Origin: Tistrella mobilis KA081020-065
GTDB lineage: Bacteria > Pseudomonadota > Alphaproteobacteria > Tistrellales > Tistrellaceae
Direction: 5' to 3'
Length of the DNA: 64,000 nt
NCBI RefSeq assembly: GCF_000264455.2
Contig: NC_017957.2
Coordinates: 496,001 to 560,000 of the forward strand
Under the pieces are notes generated by a model. That model was not told the DNA's origin and made no database searches. It was given only the letters and a program-made list of their open reading frames with translations. The number at the start of each line of letters is the position of its first letter. Within the stretch, counting starts at the first letter, position 1. Below, piece after piece: positions 43,945-51,959 of the stretch. The translations under genes and the position numbers were made by a program.

Positions 43945-45177
43945 TCAGCGGCGGTTGTGGAGATGCTCGCGAAAGGCGAACGCCGCACCGGCGATCGAAA
44001 TCAGGCCGAACAGGGCAAAGGTGGTGGCATAGCTGCCGGCCAGGCCCTGAATGGCGCTGAAGCCGGCCGGGCCGATCACCACGCCGCCGAAGGTGAGGAT
44101 CAGCACGCCGCCGGTGACGGCGCCGACCAGCCCCGCCGGCGCCCGGCGAGCGGTTTCGGCCAGCATCACGCCGTTCCAGCCATTGGTTGTGTTGCCGATC
44201 AGGCAAAGCAGGGCCAATTGCACCCCCGGCCCGGCGGATGCGGCCGGGCCGATGGCGAGCGCGCCGGCGCCAGAGACCGCGCCCACGATCGCCAGCACCA
44301 GGAAGCCTGCCCCCAGCCGGTCGGCCAGGAAACCCCAGATCACCCGGCCGAGTGCGCCCGAGGCCTGGATCAGCGCCAGCGCGCTGCCGGCGGCCACCGG
44401 CGACCAGCCATGTTCGGTCACCAGCATCACCACGGTGAAGGTCGACAGCGACAGCTGGAGCATGGAATAGAGCAGGCCCAGCAGCCCCAGCGCCCTGAGC
44501 GGCGCCTCGCGCAGGGTCAGGCGCGGGCCCTGCATCCAGTCCTGTCCGATCCGGGCCCCCGGCTCGCGATCGGCATCCCAGGCCGGACGCAGGCGCTGCA
44601 GCACCAGGATGAGCACGAGCGGCGCGAGGGCGGCGATCCACAGCCCCGCCTGCCAGCCCATCGCCACGGCCATCGCCGGGAAGGCGAGCCCCGCCGTCAC
44701 GCCGCCCAGCGGCACGCCCGCCTGTTTGAGGGAAAACACCGTGTTGCGCCGCCGTTCGGGCGTTACCCGGATCAGGATCTGAGAGGCGGCCGGGTTGTTG
44801 AGCCCATAGCCGAAACCGGCGATCAGGGCGGCGGCGGCCATCAGCGGCAGGCTGCCCGACCCGAAGGCGGGCAGGGCGATCACGAAGGTGGCCATGCTGA
44901 TCTGCGAGGCCCGGGCCGGACCGAAGCGGCGCACGATGCCGCCGGCCATCACCGAGGTGATGGCGGCCGCCAGATAGACCAGGCTGACCTGGAAACCGAC
45001 CAGAGACGGCGCGACGCCAAGGGCAGCCCCGGCGATGGGTGCGATGGTCGACAGCGCCAGCGCGCCCCCGGTCGAGACCATCTGCACCGCCATCGTCACC
45101 AGCAGGGCAGTCAGAAGCCGCGGCGGCCCCGGGATATCGGCAGGTGTGGAAGGGTGGGGGGCGTCGGCTCGGGCCAT
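43945..45177 (-). CDS. MFS transporter
   Basis: A 410-aa protein with 12 predicted helices and the major facilitator pattern: GGIVRRFGPARASQISM (loop 2-3 region), FGYGLNNPAASQILIRVTPE in the first half and IWGFLADRLGAGFLVL (the equivalent loop) in the second. The start at 45177 (MARADAP) avoids a longer, hydrophilic N-terminal extension. It is divergent from the arsR-arsC gene with a 144-bp shared spacer, so ArsR control is possible, but it lacks any arsenic-specific hallmark; its cargo is unknown. Family members include CynX-like and phthalate/aromatic acid carriers. Confidence 0.85.
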   Translation of the reverse strand: MARADAPHPSTPADIPGPPRLLTALLVTMAVQMVSTGGALALSTIAPIAGAALGVAPSLVGFQVSLVYLAAAITSVMAGGIVRRFGPARASQISMATFVIALPAFGSGSLPLMAAAALIAGFGYGLNNPAASQILIRVTPERRRNTVFSLKQAGVPLGGVTAGLAFPAMAVAMGWQAGLWIAALAPLVLILVLQRLRPAWDADREPGARIGQDWMQGPRLTLREAPLRALGLLGLLYSMLQLSLSTFTVVMLVTEHGWSPVAAGSALALIQASGALGRVIWGFLADRLGAGFLVLAIVGAVSGAGALAIGPAASAGPGVQLALLCLIGNTTNGWNGVMLAETARRAPAGLVGAVTGGVLILTFGGVVIGPAGFSAIQGLAGSYATTFALFGLISIAGAAFAFREHLHNRR

Positions 45178-45310
45178 GGACGGATCCGTTCGGTCTGGTG
45201 ATCCTGAATTGTACGGACAAATTATCGATTTGGGCCAGGCGTTTTCCTGCAAGGGTGTCCTGCGGCCATCGTCATAAAGGTTTCACGAGCGTGGCGCTCA
45301 TATTTCCTAT

Positions 45311-45320
45311 ATTCCGGAAT
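45311..45320. promoter_or_regulatory. ATTCCGGAAT palindrome before arsR-arsC
   Basis: A perfect 10-bp palindrome ending one base before the ATG of the arsR-arsC fusion, in an AT-richer stretch. Its position fits an ArsR-type repressor site that would block both initiation and divergent transcription; this is inferred. Confidence 0.35.
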
Positions 45321-45321
45321 C

Positions 45322-46170
45322 ATGGAAAACGAACTCGCCGCCTATGCCTTCGCCACGCTCGGCCATCCCGGACGGCTTGCGGTCTTCCGCCTGCTGATGC
45401 GCTTCGCACCGCAGGGGGTGCGGCCGACCGAGATCGCGGCGGCGCTGGGCCTGAAACAGAACACGCTTTCCCACCACCTGGCCGATCTGGCGGGTGTGGG
45501 GCTGATCACGGCCGAACGCCGGGGCCGGTCGCTGCTCTATGCGGTCGATCTTGAGGCGACCGAACGGCTGATCGGCTATCTGGCGCTCGATCTGGGGCGC
45601 GCCCGCCCGGATCTGCTCGGCTCCATTCTGGGGCCTCAAAAGGACACCCCCGCCATGCGCGACACCGGTTTCAACGTGCTGTTCATCTGTTCGGCCAATT
45701 CCGCCCGGTCGATCTTCGCGGAGGCGCTGCTGCGTGATCTGGGCGGTGGCCGGTTCACCGCCTTTTCGGCCGGCACGGGCGGTGGCGGGGGTCTGAACCC
45801 GGTGGCGCTGGAGGTTCTGGCCCGCAATGGCCACGACATCGCGGGGCTGCGCTCCAAACATATTTCCGAGTTTCAGGCGCCGGACGCCCCGGTGATGGAT
45901 TTCGTCTTCACCGTCTGCGACACGGCAGCCGCCGAGGACTGTCCGTCCTGGCCTGGCCGGCCGATCACCGGTCATTGGGGCCTGCCCGACCCGGTAAAGG
46001 TTCAGGGCACCGAGAGCGAAAAGGCGCTCGCTTTCGCCCGCACCTATGGCGCGCTGCGCCGCCGGATCGCGATCTTCACCGCTTTGCCCTTCGCGGCGCT
46101 CGACCGCCTGGCCCTGCAGGGCCGGGTGGATCGCATCGCCACCGAGGCCGCGATCAGTGACGAGGTCTGA
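45322..46170 (+). CDS. ArsR-type regulator fused to arsenate reductase (low-MW phosphatase fold)
   Basis: A 282-aa fusion. Residues 1-95 are a winged-helix ArsR domain (RPTEIAAALGLKQNTLSHHL is the recognition region; GVGLITAERRGRSLLYAV the wing). It lacks the classical CVCDL metal site, so it senses arsenite by another site or none. Residues 117-260 are a low-molecular-weight phosphatase/arsenate reductase: FICSANSARSIFAEALL holds the nucleophile Cys123, and HWGLPDPVKVQGTE holds the general acid Asp. Extra cysteines at about 199 and 207 could complete a thioredoxin-linked cycle. It would repress the operon and reduce arsenate. The gapdh gene starts 4 bp after its stop. Confidence 0.9.
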   Translation: MENELAAYAFATLGHPGRLAVFRLLMRFAPQGVRPTEIAAALGLKQNTLSHHLADLAGVGLITAERRGRSLLYAVDLEATERLIGYLALDLGRARPDLLGSILGPQKDTPAMRDTGFNVLFICSANSARSIFAEALLRDLGGGRFTAFSAGTGGGGGLNPVALEVLARNGHDIAGLRSKHISEFQAPDAPVMDFVFTVCDTAAAEDCPSWPGRPITGHWGLPDPVKVQGTESEKALAFARTYGALRRRIAIFTALPFAALDRLALQGRVDRIATEAAISDEV

Positions 46171-46174
46171 CCCC

Positions 46175-47197
46175 ATGTCCTCCCCTGGCACCCGCCCCCG
46201 CATCGCGCTCAACGGCCTCGGCCGGATCGGCAAGCTGGTCCTGCGCCGGCTGATCGATACCGGCGCCGGCGGCGACATCATGCTTCTGAACGATGCCGCG
46301 GGCGATGCCGCACAGCATGCGCTGCTGATGGAATTCGACAGCGTCCACGGCCGCTGGCCGACGCCGGTGCAGGCGGCGGACGGCGCCCTGATCCTGGGCG
46401 GCCACCGGGTCCGCCTCACCCACGAGAAGACCATCGCGGCCCTGCCGCTCGACGGGATCGATCTGGTGATCGACTGCACCGGCGTGTTCAAGACTGCCGC
46501 GGCACTGGCACCCTATCATGCCGCAGGCGTGAAGACGGTGGTGGTCAGCGCGCCGGTGAAGGATGGCGGCGCGCTCAACCTGGTCTACGGGGTCAATCAC
46601 GGGCTTTATGACCCGGCCGTGCACCGCCTGGTGACGGCCGCGTCCTGCACCACCAACTGTCTGGCGCCGGTGGTGAAGGTGATCCACGAGGGCATCGGCA
46701 TCCGCCATGGCTCCATCACCACCATTCACGACGTCACCAACACCCAGACCATGGTCGACCGTCCGGCAAAGGATATGCGCCGGGCGCGATCGGCGCTCAT
46801 GAACCTGATCCCGACCACGACCGGCAGCGCCACCGCCATCGGGCTGATCTACCCCGAACTTGCCGGGCGGCTCGACGGTCATGCGGTGCGGGTGCCGCTG
46901 CTCAACGCCTCGATCACCGACTGCGTGTTCGAGGTGGCGCGGCAGACGAGCGTGGCCGAGGTGAACGCGCTGTTCGAGGCGGCCGCTGCCGGACCGCTGA
47001 CCGGCATCCTGGGCTACGAGACCCGGCCGCTGGTCTCGGCGGATTTCGTCAACGATCCGCGCTCGGCGATCGTCGATGCCCCCTCGACCCTGGTTGTCGG
47101 CGGCACGCAGGTGAAGATCTATGCCTGGTACGACAATGAATGGGCCTATGCCTGTCGTCTGGCAGACATCGTGCGCATGGTGGCATCGGCATGCTGA
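46175..47197 (+). CDS. gapdh (ArsJ-associated): Glyceraldehyde-3-phosphate dehydrogenase of the ars operon
   Basis: A 340-aa GAPDH. NGLGRIGKLVLRRL is the NAD-binding start, the catalytic Cys158 is in AASCTTNCLAP, and His185 in TTIHDVTNTQ. In arsenic operons this isozyme makes 1-arseno-3-phosphoglycerate from glyceraldehyde-3-phosphate and arsenate, which ArsJ then exports; the pair confers arsenate resistance. It lies between arsR-arsC and arsJ and overlaps arsJ by 7 bp. It is thus the resistance paralogue, not the central glycolytic enzyme, although sequence alone does not prove this. Confidence 0.93.
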   Translation: MSSPGTRPRIALNGLGRIGKLVLRRLIDTGAGGDIMLLNDAAGDAAQHALLMEFDSVHGRWPTPVQAADGALILGGHRVRLTHEKTIAALPLDGIDLVIDCTGVFKTAAALAPYHAAGVKTVVVSAPVKDGGALNLVYGVNHGLYDPAVHRLVTAASCTTNCLAPVVKVIHEGIGIRHGSITTIHDVTNTQTMVDRPAKDMRRARSALMNLIPTTTGSATAIGLIYPELAGRLDGHAVRVPLLNASITDCVFEVARQTSVAEVNALFEAAAAGPLTGILGYETRPLVSADFVNDPRSAIVDAPSTLVVGGTQVKIYAWYDNEWAYACRLADIVRMVASAC

Positions 47198-48441
47198 GAC
47201 AGGCCGCCCCCGCCAACCCCTTGCGCGCCTATGCCGCCGTCACCGCCGCCTATTGGGCCTTCATGCTGTCCGATGGCGCGCTGCGCATGCTGGTGCTGCT
47301 GCATTTCAACGCGCTGGGCTTCACGCCGGTCCAGCTCGCCTGGCTGTTCCTGCTCTATGAACTGGCGGGTATCGCCACCAATCTGGCCGCCGGCTGGCTG
47401 GCGGCGCGGTTCGGGCTGGCGGCGACGCTCTATGGCGGGCTGGGCCTGCAGATCGCGGCGCTTCTTGCCCTCACCCGGCTCGATCCGGGCTGGAGCCTGG
47501 CGGCCTCGGTCGCGTTCGTCATGGCGGTGCAGGGCGCATCGGGTGTCGCCAAGGATCTCGCCAAGATGTCGTCCAAATCGGCGGTCAAGCTGCTGGCGCC
47601 GGCCGCCGATGGCGGGCTGTTCCGCTGGGTGGCGCTGCTGACGGGCTCGAAGAACGCGGTCAAGGGGCTGGGCTTCTTCCTGGGTGCCGCCCTGCTGGCG
47701 CTGGCGGGTTTCGAGGCCGCCCTCTGGGCCATGGCGGCGGTTCTGGCGGTGATCCTGGCGGCCGTGATCCTGTTCCTGCCCGCAGGGCTGCCGGGGCGGA
47801 TCAAGGCATCCGAAAGCTGGTCCGGCTGGCGGTCGAAGGATGCGCGGATCAACCGGCTGTCGCTGGCGCGGATGTTCCTGTTCGGCGCCCGCGATGTCTG
47901 GTTCGTGGTCGGCATCCCCGTCTATTTCCAGGCCGTGCTGTCGGACGGCACGGCCGAGGGGCGGCGCGAGGCATTCTTCATCGTCGGCGGCTTCATGGCG
48001 GTCTGGATCATCGCCTATGGCCTGGTTCAGGCGCTGGCGCCGCGCATCCTGAAGGCCGCCGGCCGGCTGGAGCGGGAAATCGTGCGCAAGGCGGTCGTCT
48101 GGGCGGGGCTGCTGGTGCCGGTCCCGCTCGTCCTCGCCGCCATGGTCTGGCTGGCGGGGGATCCGGCGCCCTGGCTCACCCTGCTGCTGGTTGCCGGCCT
48201 GCTGGTCTTCGGCTTCGTCTTCGCGATCAATTCCTCGGTCCATTCCTATCTGATCCTGGCCTTCGGCGATGCCCGGCGGATCACCCGCGATGTCGGCTTC
48301 TATTACATGGCCAATGCCGCCGGCCGGCTGATTGGCACCCTGTTGTCGGGGGTGAGCTATCAGCTGGGCGGGCTTGGCCTCTGCCTTGCGACCGCGGGTC
48401 TCATGGCCCTGTTCAGCTGGCTGGCCGCCCGGCGGCTCTGA
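47191..48441 (+). CDS. arsJ: Organoarsenical exporter ArsJ (MFS)
   Basis: A 416-aa, 12-helix major facilitator protein matching ArsJ in order and content: AYWAFMLSDGALRMLVLLHF in helix 1, FLLYELAGIATNLAAGWLAA, the signature VAKDLAKMSSKSAVKLLAP and the late GDARRITRDVGFYYMANAAG. It exports 1-arseno-3-phosphoglycerate made by the GAPDH encoded just upstream. The start ATG (47191) lies inside the gapdh end. A 55-bp piece of this gene is found again at 54837-54891. Confidence 0.93.
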   Translation: MLRQAAPANPLRAYAAVTAAYWAFMLSDGALRMLVLLHFNALGFTPVQLAWLFLLYELAGIATNLAAGWLAARFGLAATLYGGLGLQIAALLALTRLDPGWSLAASVAFVMAVQGASGVAKDLAKMSSKSAVKLLAPAADGGLFRWVALLTGSKNAVKGLGFFLGAALLALAGFEAALWAMAAVLAVILAAVILFLPAGLPGRIKASESWSGWRSKDARINRLSLARMFLFGARDVWFVVGIPVYFQAVLSDGTAEGRREAFFIVGGFMAVWIIAYGLVQALAPRILKAAGRLEREIVRKAVVWAGLLVPVPLVLAAMVWLAGDPAPWLTLLLVAGLLVFGFVFAINSSVHSYLILAFGDARRITRDVGFYYMANAAGRLIGTLLSGVSYQLGGLGLCLATAGLMALFSWLAARRL

Positions 48442-48537
48442 CGCAAAACCAGCGCTCCATGTTGCGTTATGCAGCGTGCTAGACTTTGCCCTGACAACGG
48501 CCGGGCAACACGGCCGGGATCACCGGAGGAACGTCTG

Positions 48538-49719
48538 ATGAGCGTGAACGCGCAGGAATTCGGCCCCAGGGTGCAGGCCCTGCTGGACCAGGCGGCCGCG
48601 GCCGGCGATGTGCCGGGTGTGGCGGTGGCGATCGGCGATGCCGACGGCCAGATTTTCGAGGCGGCGGCCGGCAGCCGCACCGCGGGCGGTGACCAGGCGA
48701 TGACGCCCGACACCGTGGTCTGGATCGCCTCGATGACCAAGGCGGTCACCGGCACCGCCGCCATGCAGCAGGTGGAACGCGGGGCGCTGTCGCTCGACGG
48801 CCCCGCCGCCGATGTCCTGCCCGAACTCGGCCGGGTCCAGGTGCTGGACGGGTTCGACGAAGCCGGCAATCCCCGGCTTCGCGCCCCGCAGCGCCCGATC
48901 ACGCTCCGCCATCTGCTGACCCACACCTCCGGCTTTTCCTACGACTTCTGGAACGCCGATGTGGTGCGCTGCCAGGAGGTGATGGGTCTGCCGCCGGTGG
49001 TCAGCTGCCAGCTGGCGGCGCTCGACGTGCCGCTGATGGCAGATCCGGGCACGCATTGGGATTATGGCGTCGGCATCGATTTCGCCGGTCGCATGGTCGA
49101 GGCGGTGACCGGCCGCCGGCTGGGCGCATATCTGGCCGAAGAGGTGCTGGGGCCGCTGGGCATGACCGATACCGCCTTCCGCATCCGCGACGACATGCGC
49201 GCCCGGCTGGCGCCGATCCATGCCCGCGGCGCCGATGGCGGGCTGACCGCCACCGACCTCGAAATCCCGCAGGAGCCGGAATTCGAAATGGGCGGCGGCG
49301 GGCTTTACGGCACGGTGCGCGACTATCTGCGCTTCTGCCGCCTGTTCCTGAACCAGGGCCGCGCCGATGGCGGGGGTCAGGTTCTGAAGCCCGAAACCGT
49401 CGCGCAGATGAGCCGCAACGCCATGGGCGATCTCCGCGTCCGCCCGCTCAAGGCCGTGCTCCACGACCTGACCAATGATGCCGAGTTCTTCCCCGGCCTG
49501 CCCAAGAGCTGGGGGCTCAGCTTCATGATCAACGAGGACGACGCCCCCACCGGCCGCCCTGCCGGCTCCCTCGCCTGGGCGGGGCTCGCCAACAGCTATT
49601 ACTGGATCGACCCGAAGACCGGCCTCGCGGGGGTCTATGCGACCCAGATCCTGCCTTTTGCGGATGTGAAATCGCTGCCGCTTTATCTGGCGGTGGAGGG
49701 GGCGGTTTACGGGCGGTGA
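48538..49719 (+). CDS. Serine hydrolase, class C beta-lactamase/esterase family
   Basis: A 393-aa protein of the beta-lactamase-related family. WIASMTKAVTGTAAM gives the nucleophile Ser and Lys (SxxK), HWDYGVGIDFAGRM the Tyr of the YxN-like motif, and SLAWAGLANSYYWIDPKTGL stands where the third (HxG/KxG) motif normally lies. There is no signal peptide, so it is cytoplasmic and probably an esterase or D-aminopeptidase-like enzyme rather than a resistance factor. ATG 48538 follows GGAGGA. Its last 60 bp are repeated imperfectly at about 54891-54953. Confidence 0.88.
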   Translation: MSVNAQEFGPRVQALLDQAAAAGDVPGVAVAIGDADGQIFEAAAGSRTAGGDQAMTPDTVVWIASMTKAVTGTAAMQQVERGALSLDGPAADVLPELGRVQVLDGFDEAGNPRLRAPQRPITLRHLLTHTSGFSYDFWNADVVRCQEVMGLPPVVSCQLAALDVPLMADPGTHWDYGVGIDFAGRMVEAVTGRRLGAYLAEEVLGPLGMTDTAFRIRDDMRARLAPIHARGADGGLTATDLEIPQEPEFEMGGGGLYGTVRDYLRFCRLFLNQGRADGGGQVLKPETVAQMSRNAMGDLRVRPLKAVLHDLTNDAEFFPGLPKSWGLSFMINEDDAPTGRPAGSLAWAGLANSYYWIDPKTGLAGVYATQILPFADVKSLPLYLAVEGAVYGR

Positions 49720-49795
49720 CGGCTCGCCTTCCTGACGACGGCACCGCCGGTCGGCGCGTGGCGGTCGGGCAGAATCAAACATATACAATCGTGTG

Positions 49796-49820
49796 CTTCA
49801 TGCCGTCTTTTGGTATGAAG
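49796..49820. promoter_or_regulatory. 25-bp inverted repeat before the first candidate peptide gene
   Basis: CTTCATGCC and GGTATGAAG (49796-49804 and 49812-49820) form an 8-of-9 matched inverted repeat with a GTCTTTT spacer, 78 bp upstream of the small peptide gene. TATACAAT just before it (49782-49789) could be a -10 box. It is a candidate operator, or a terminator for the serine hydrolase gene. Confidence 0.4.
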
Positions 49821-49897
49821 AAGCGGGCAGCCTGAACCGGGCTGCCCGCCGGTCTGTCTGTGCCGGCTTCCCCCCCCTTGGCAGGGAGACTGCGAAG

Positions 49898-50044
49898 ATG
49901 TCTGACCGCACGATCGTTTCCGACGTTGAGGATGTGTCCGCCGAGGACCGCGAGATCTGGGTGAAGCCGGTGGCACGGACGCGGAATCTGACCGTCGCGG
50001 AGTCCGCTCCCACCGGGAGCGCAGATTTTTCCGGGGGTTCCTGA
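49898..50044 (+). CDS. Candidate RiPP precursor peptide 1
   Basis: A 48-aa peptide from ATG 49898, with GGGAG 9 nt upstream. An acidic N-terminal half (SDVEDVSAEDREIW) runs into WVKPVARTR, then a short Ser/Gly/Thr-rich tail ending ADFSGGS. WxxPxA resembles the YxxPxL leader motif read by PqqD-like recognition proteins, one of which is encoded 1.9 kb downstream. The tail is suited to modification on Ser, Thr or Asp. A related peptide lies at 51774-51935. It has no Cys. That it is a modified-peptide precursor is inferred from these features and from the neighbouring tailoring genes. Confidence 0.62.
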   Translation: MSDRTIVSDVEDVSAEDREIWVKPVARTRNLTVAESAPTGSADFSGGS

Positions 50045-50108
50045 TTAAAGAGCGGCCTGCCGTCTTAAAGTCTGGCGTCCCTGCGAGGAACTCGGGAACA
50101 CCACGGTC

Positions 50109-50777
50109 ATGACCGATCGCAATGACGCGACCGTGCAGTTCATGCGCGCCAGTTTCGACGGCTTCATGGCCGGCCGGGGCACCTACAACCTGTCCTGGCT
50201 GGGCCATGAGACGATCAAATATCCCACCGACCTGATCATGTATCAGGAGCTGATCTGCCGCCGCCGGCCGGCGCTGATCGTGGAGACCGGCAGTTTCAAG
50301 GGCGGCAGTGCGCTGTTCCTGGCGTCGGTCTGCGATCTGATCGGCGTGGGGGAGGTGATCAGCATCGATGTCCGCAATGACGAGCGGCGGGCGGTGCTGC
50401 CGGTTCACCCGCGCATCACCTTCCTCGCCGGCAGTTCGACGGCGCCCGAGATGGTGCAGGCGGTCCATGACCGCGCCGCGTCCCTCGGCCCCGATGCCGA
50501 GGTGATGGTGATCCTGGACAGCGACCACCGGCTGCTGCATGTGCTGGCGGAGCTGGAAGCCTATGCCGGGCTGGTCCGGCCGGGCGGCTATCTGATCGTC
50601 GAGGACGGCCATGTCAACGGCCGGCCCAACTGGCCCGATTACGGGCCGGGGCCGAGCGAGGCGATCGCCTTCTTCCTGCCCCGGCATCCGGAATTCGAAG
50701 TGGACCCGGCCTGCGAGCGCTTCATGATGACGCTCAACCCTGGCGGCTATCTCCGCCGTCGCGACGACCCGGCCTGA
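50109..50777 (+). CDS. CmcI/cephalosporin-hydroxylase-like SAM methyltransferase-fold protein
   Basis: A 222-aa protein of the CmcI (cephalosporin hydroxylase) group, which despite its name has a SAM-dependent methyltransferase fold. LIVETGSFKGGSALFLASV is the SAM-binding first strand and loop, EVISIDVRN the acidic second strand, and VMVILDSDHRLLHVLAELEA carries the metal-coordinating Asp residues, followed by PGGYLIVEDGHVNG. Such enzymes are usually O-methyltransferases of antibiotic or polysaccharide substrates. It is 65 bp after candidate peptide 1 and its stop overlaps the next methyltransferase start (TGATG). Confidence 0.85.
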   Translation: MTDRNDATVQFMRASFDGFMAGRGTYNLSWLGHETIKYPTDLIMYQELICRRRPALIVETGSFKGGSALFLASVCDLIGVGEVISIDVRNDERRAVLPVHPRITFLAGSSTAPEMVQAVHDRAASLGPDAEVMVILDSDHRLLHVLAELEAYAGLVRPGGYLIVEDGHVNGRPNWPDYGPGPSEAIAFFLPRHPEFEVDPACERFMMTLNPGGYLRRRDDPA

Positions 50778-51604
50778 TGAGCCCGACCCGGCTGTATCTG
50801 GATCTGCTGAAGCAGGTGCTGCTCAACCAGACCGGGCTTGAGGCGGAGCTGCGCCTTGCCCATGTCGCGGCCTGCCATGTGGCCGGGACCGACCCCGACC
50901 CGTATCATCTGCGCGACATCCGCTTCACCGAGGCGGAGACTTTCGCGGCGGCGGCCGCGCGGCGGGATGACGGGCGCTGGACGGCGGCCGATCGCCCGGG
51001 CCTGGGGCTTGCCTATACCATGACCGGCCGGCAGCGGCTGGATCATCTGGAAGCCTGCCTGGATGACATCCGCACCGAGGGCGTGCCGGGGGATCTGATC
51101 GAAACCGGGGTCTGGCGGGGCGGGTGCGGCATCTTCATGCGCGGCTATCTGGCGGTGCATGCCATGGCCGATCGCCGGGTCTGGCTGGCCGACAGCTTTG
51201 CCGGCGTGCCGGCGCCGTCGCATGCCATCGATGCCGGCGACACCCTGTTCCAACAGAACGACCTGCTCGCGATCTCGCGGCCGCTGGTCGAAGACGCCTT
51301 CCGCCGCTTCGATCTGCTCGACGATCGGGTCCGCTTCGTCGAGGGGCTGTTCGAAGAGACGCTGCCCGGGCTGGATACCGGGCCGCTCGCTCTGCTGCGC
51401 CTGGATGGCGATCTCTTCACCTCCACCTGCGCCGCCCTGGAAGCACTATACGACCGCGTGGCGCCGGGCGGCTGGATCATCATCGACGATTACGGCGCGG
51501 TGCAGGGCTGCCGGATCGCCACCGACATGTTCCGGCATGTCCGCGGCATCACCACGCCGCTCGACCGGGTCGACTGGACCTGCGTCGCCTGGCGCAAGAG
51601 TTGA
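50777..51604 (+). CDS. TylF/MycF-type O-methyltransferase
   Basis: A 275-aa protein of the TylF/MycF/NovP family of SAM- and Mg-dependent O-methyltransferases. DLIETGVWRGGCGIFMRGYL is the SAM loop, VWLADSFAGVPAPSHAID the second strand, and LALLRLDGDLFTSTCAALEA plus WIIIDDYGAVQGCR hold the Asp metal ligands. The family methylates sugars on natural products, which would fit a glycosylated peptide. Coupled to the preceding CmcI-like gene. Confidence 0.9.
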   Translation: MSPTRLYLDLLKQVLLNQTGLEAELRLAHVAACHVAGTDPDPYHLRDIRFTEAETFAAAAARRDDGRWTAADRPGLGLAYTMTGRQRLDHLEACLDDIRTEGVPGDLIETGVWRGGCGIFMRGYLAVHAMADRRVWLADSFAGVPAPSHAIDAGDTLFQQNDLLAISRPLVEDAFRRFDLLDDRVRFVEGLFEETLPGLDTGPLALLRLDGDLFTSTCAALEALYDRVAPGGWIIIDDYGAVQGCRIATDMFRHVRGITTPLDRVDWTCVAWRKS

Positions 51605-51654
51605 ACGGAGCCGTCGGCCTTGGGGTTGCCCTTGATTACTCTGGCGATAAGACG

Positions 51655-51678
51655 CGGGGCAGCGCTATATTTGCCCCG
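51655..51678. promoter_or_regulatory. Inverted repeat CGGGGCA/TGCCCCG around TATATT
   Basis: Perfect 7-bp arms (51655-51661 and 51672-51678) flank a 10-nt spacer containing TATATT. It is 50 bp after the methyltransferase stop and 95 bp before candidate peptide 2. It may be a terminator-like hairpin or an operator covering a -10 box. Confidence 0.4.
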
Positions 51679-51722
51679 TGGTGCCCGTTCCCCGTGTGGC
51701 GGGCCACGCATTCGAGTGTTGG

Positions 51723-51736
51723 CCCCCCCCCCCCCC
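51723..51736 (+). repeat. Run of 14 C, possible phase-variable tract
   Basis: An uninterrupted C14 tract lies about 40-50 bp upstream of candidate peptide 2. It is by far the longest single-base run I see in the window. Homopolymers this long change length by slippage in many bacteria; placed in a leader region it could vary promoter spacing or message structure. The exact length in the assembly may also be a sequencing artefact. Confidence 0.6.
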
Positions 51737-51773
51737 GCCGACCTGTGGTGTGCGGATGAGCAGGCTGACGTGC

Positions 51774-51935
51774 ATGATGCAGATGGTTGCTGAATCCCTT
51801 GCGGCGGCACCGGCAGAGGCGGGTGCCATGGACAGGCTCGACTGGGTGGCGCCGGTCGCCAGCCGGCACAGCATGCTGGAGGCGGAGACCTCGTTCACCA
51901 GCAGCGGTGCCGATATGGGCTGCTCGCCATCCTGA
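51774..51935 (+). CDS. Candidate RiPP precursor peptide 2, paralogue of peptide 1
   Basis: A 53-aa peptide; the start is uncertain (51756, 51774, 51777, 51783 and 51828 are all in-frame ATGs and none has a strong ribosome site). The C-terminal 34 residues align with peptide 1: DR-x-x-WV-x-PVA, then AE, T-x-S-x-AD and a final Ser (DRLDWVAPVASRHSMLEAET here against DREIWVKPVARTRNLTVAES). It ends ADMGCSPS and contains one Cys, absent from peptide 1. It lies 24 bp before the PqqD-like gene. Too short and irregular to be found by length alone; the paralogy is the support. Confidence 0.55.
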   Translation: MMQMVAESLAAAPAEAGAMDRLDWVAPVASRHSMLEAETSFTSSGADMGCSPS

Positions 51936-51959
51936 GCCTATGTGTTGAACGAGGCCGTT

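Noticed and set aside
43945-45177. Naming the MFS transporter as an arsenic exporter
   Set aside because: Divergent position next to arsR-arsC is the only link; sequence lacks ArsB, Acr3 or ArsJ signatures.
49793-49897. Longer start for peptide 1 beginning MLHAVFWYEEAG
   Set aside because: The upstream part covers the inverted repeat and lacks a ribosome site; the ATG at 49898 has GGGAG at proper distance and gives a normal peptide length.
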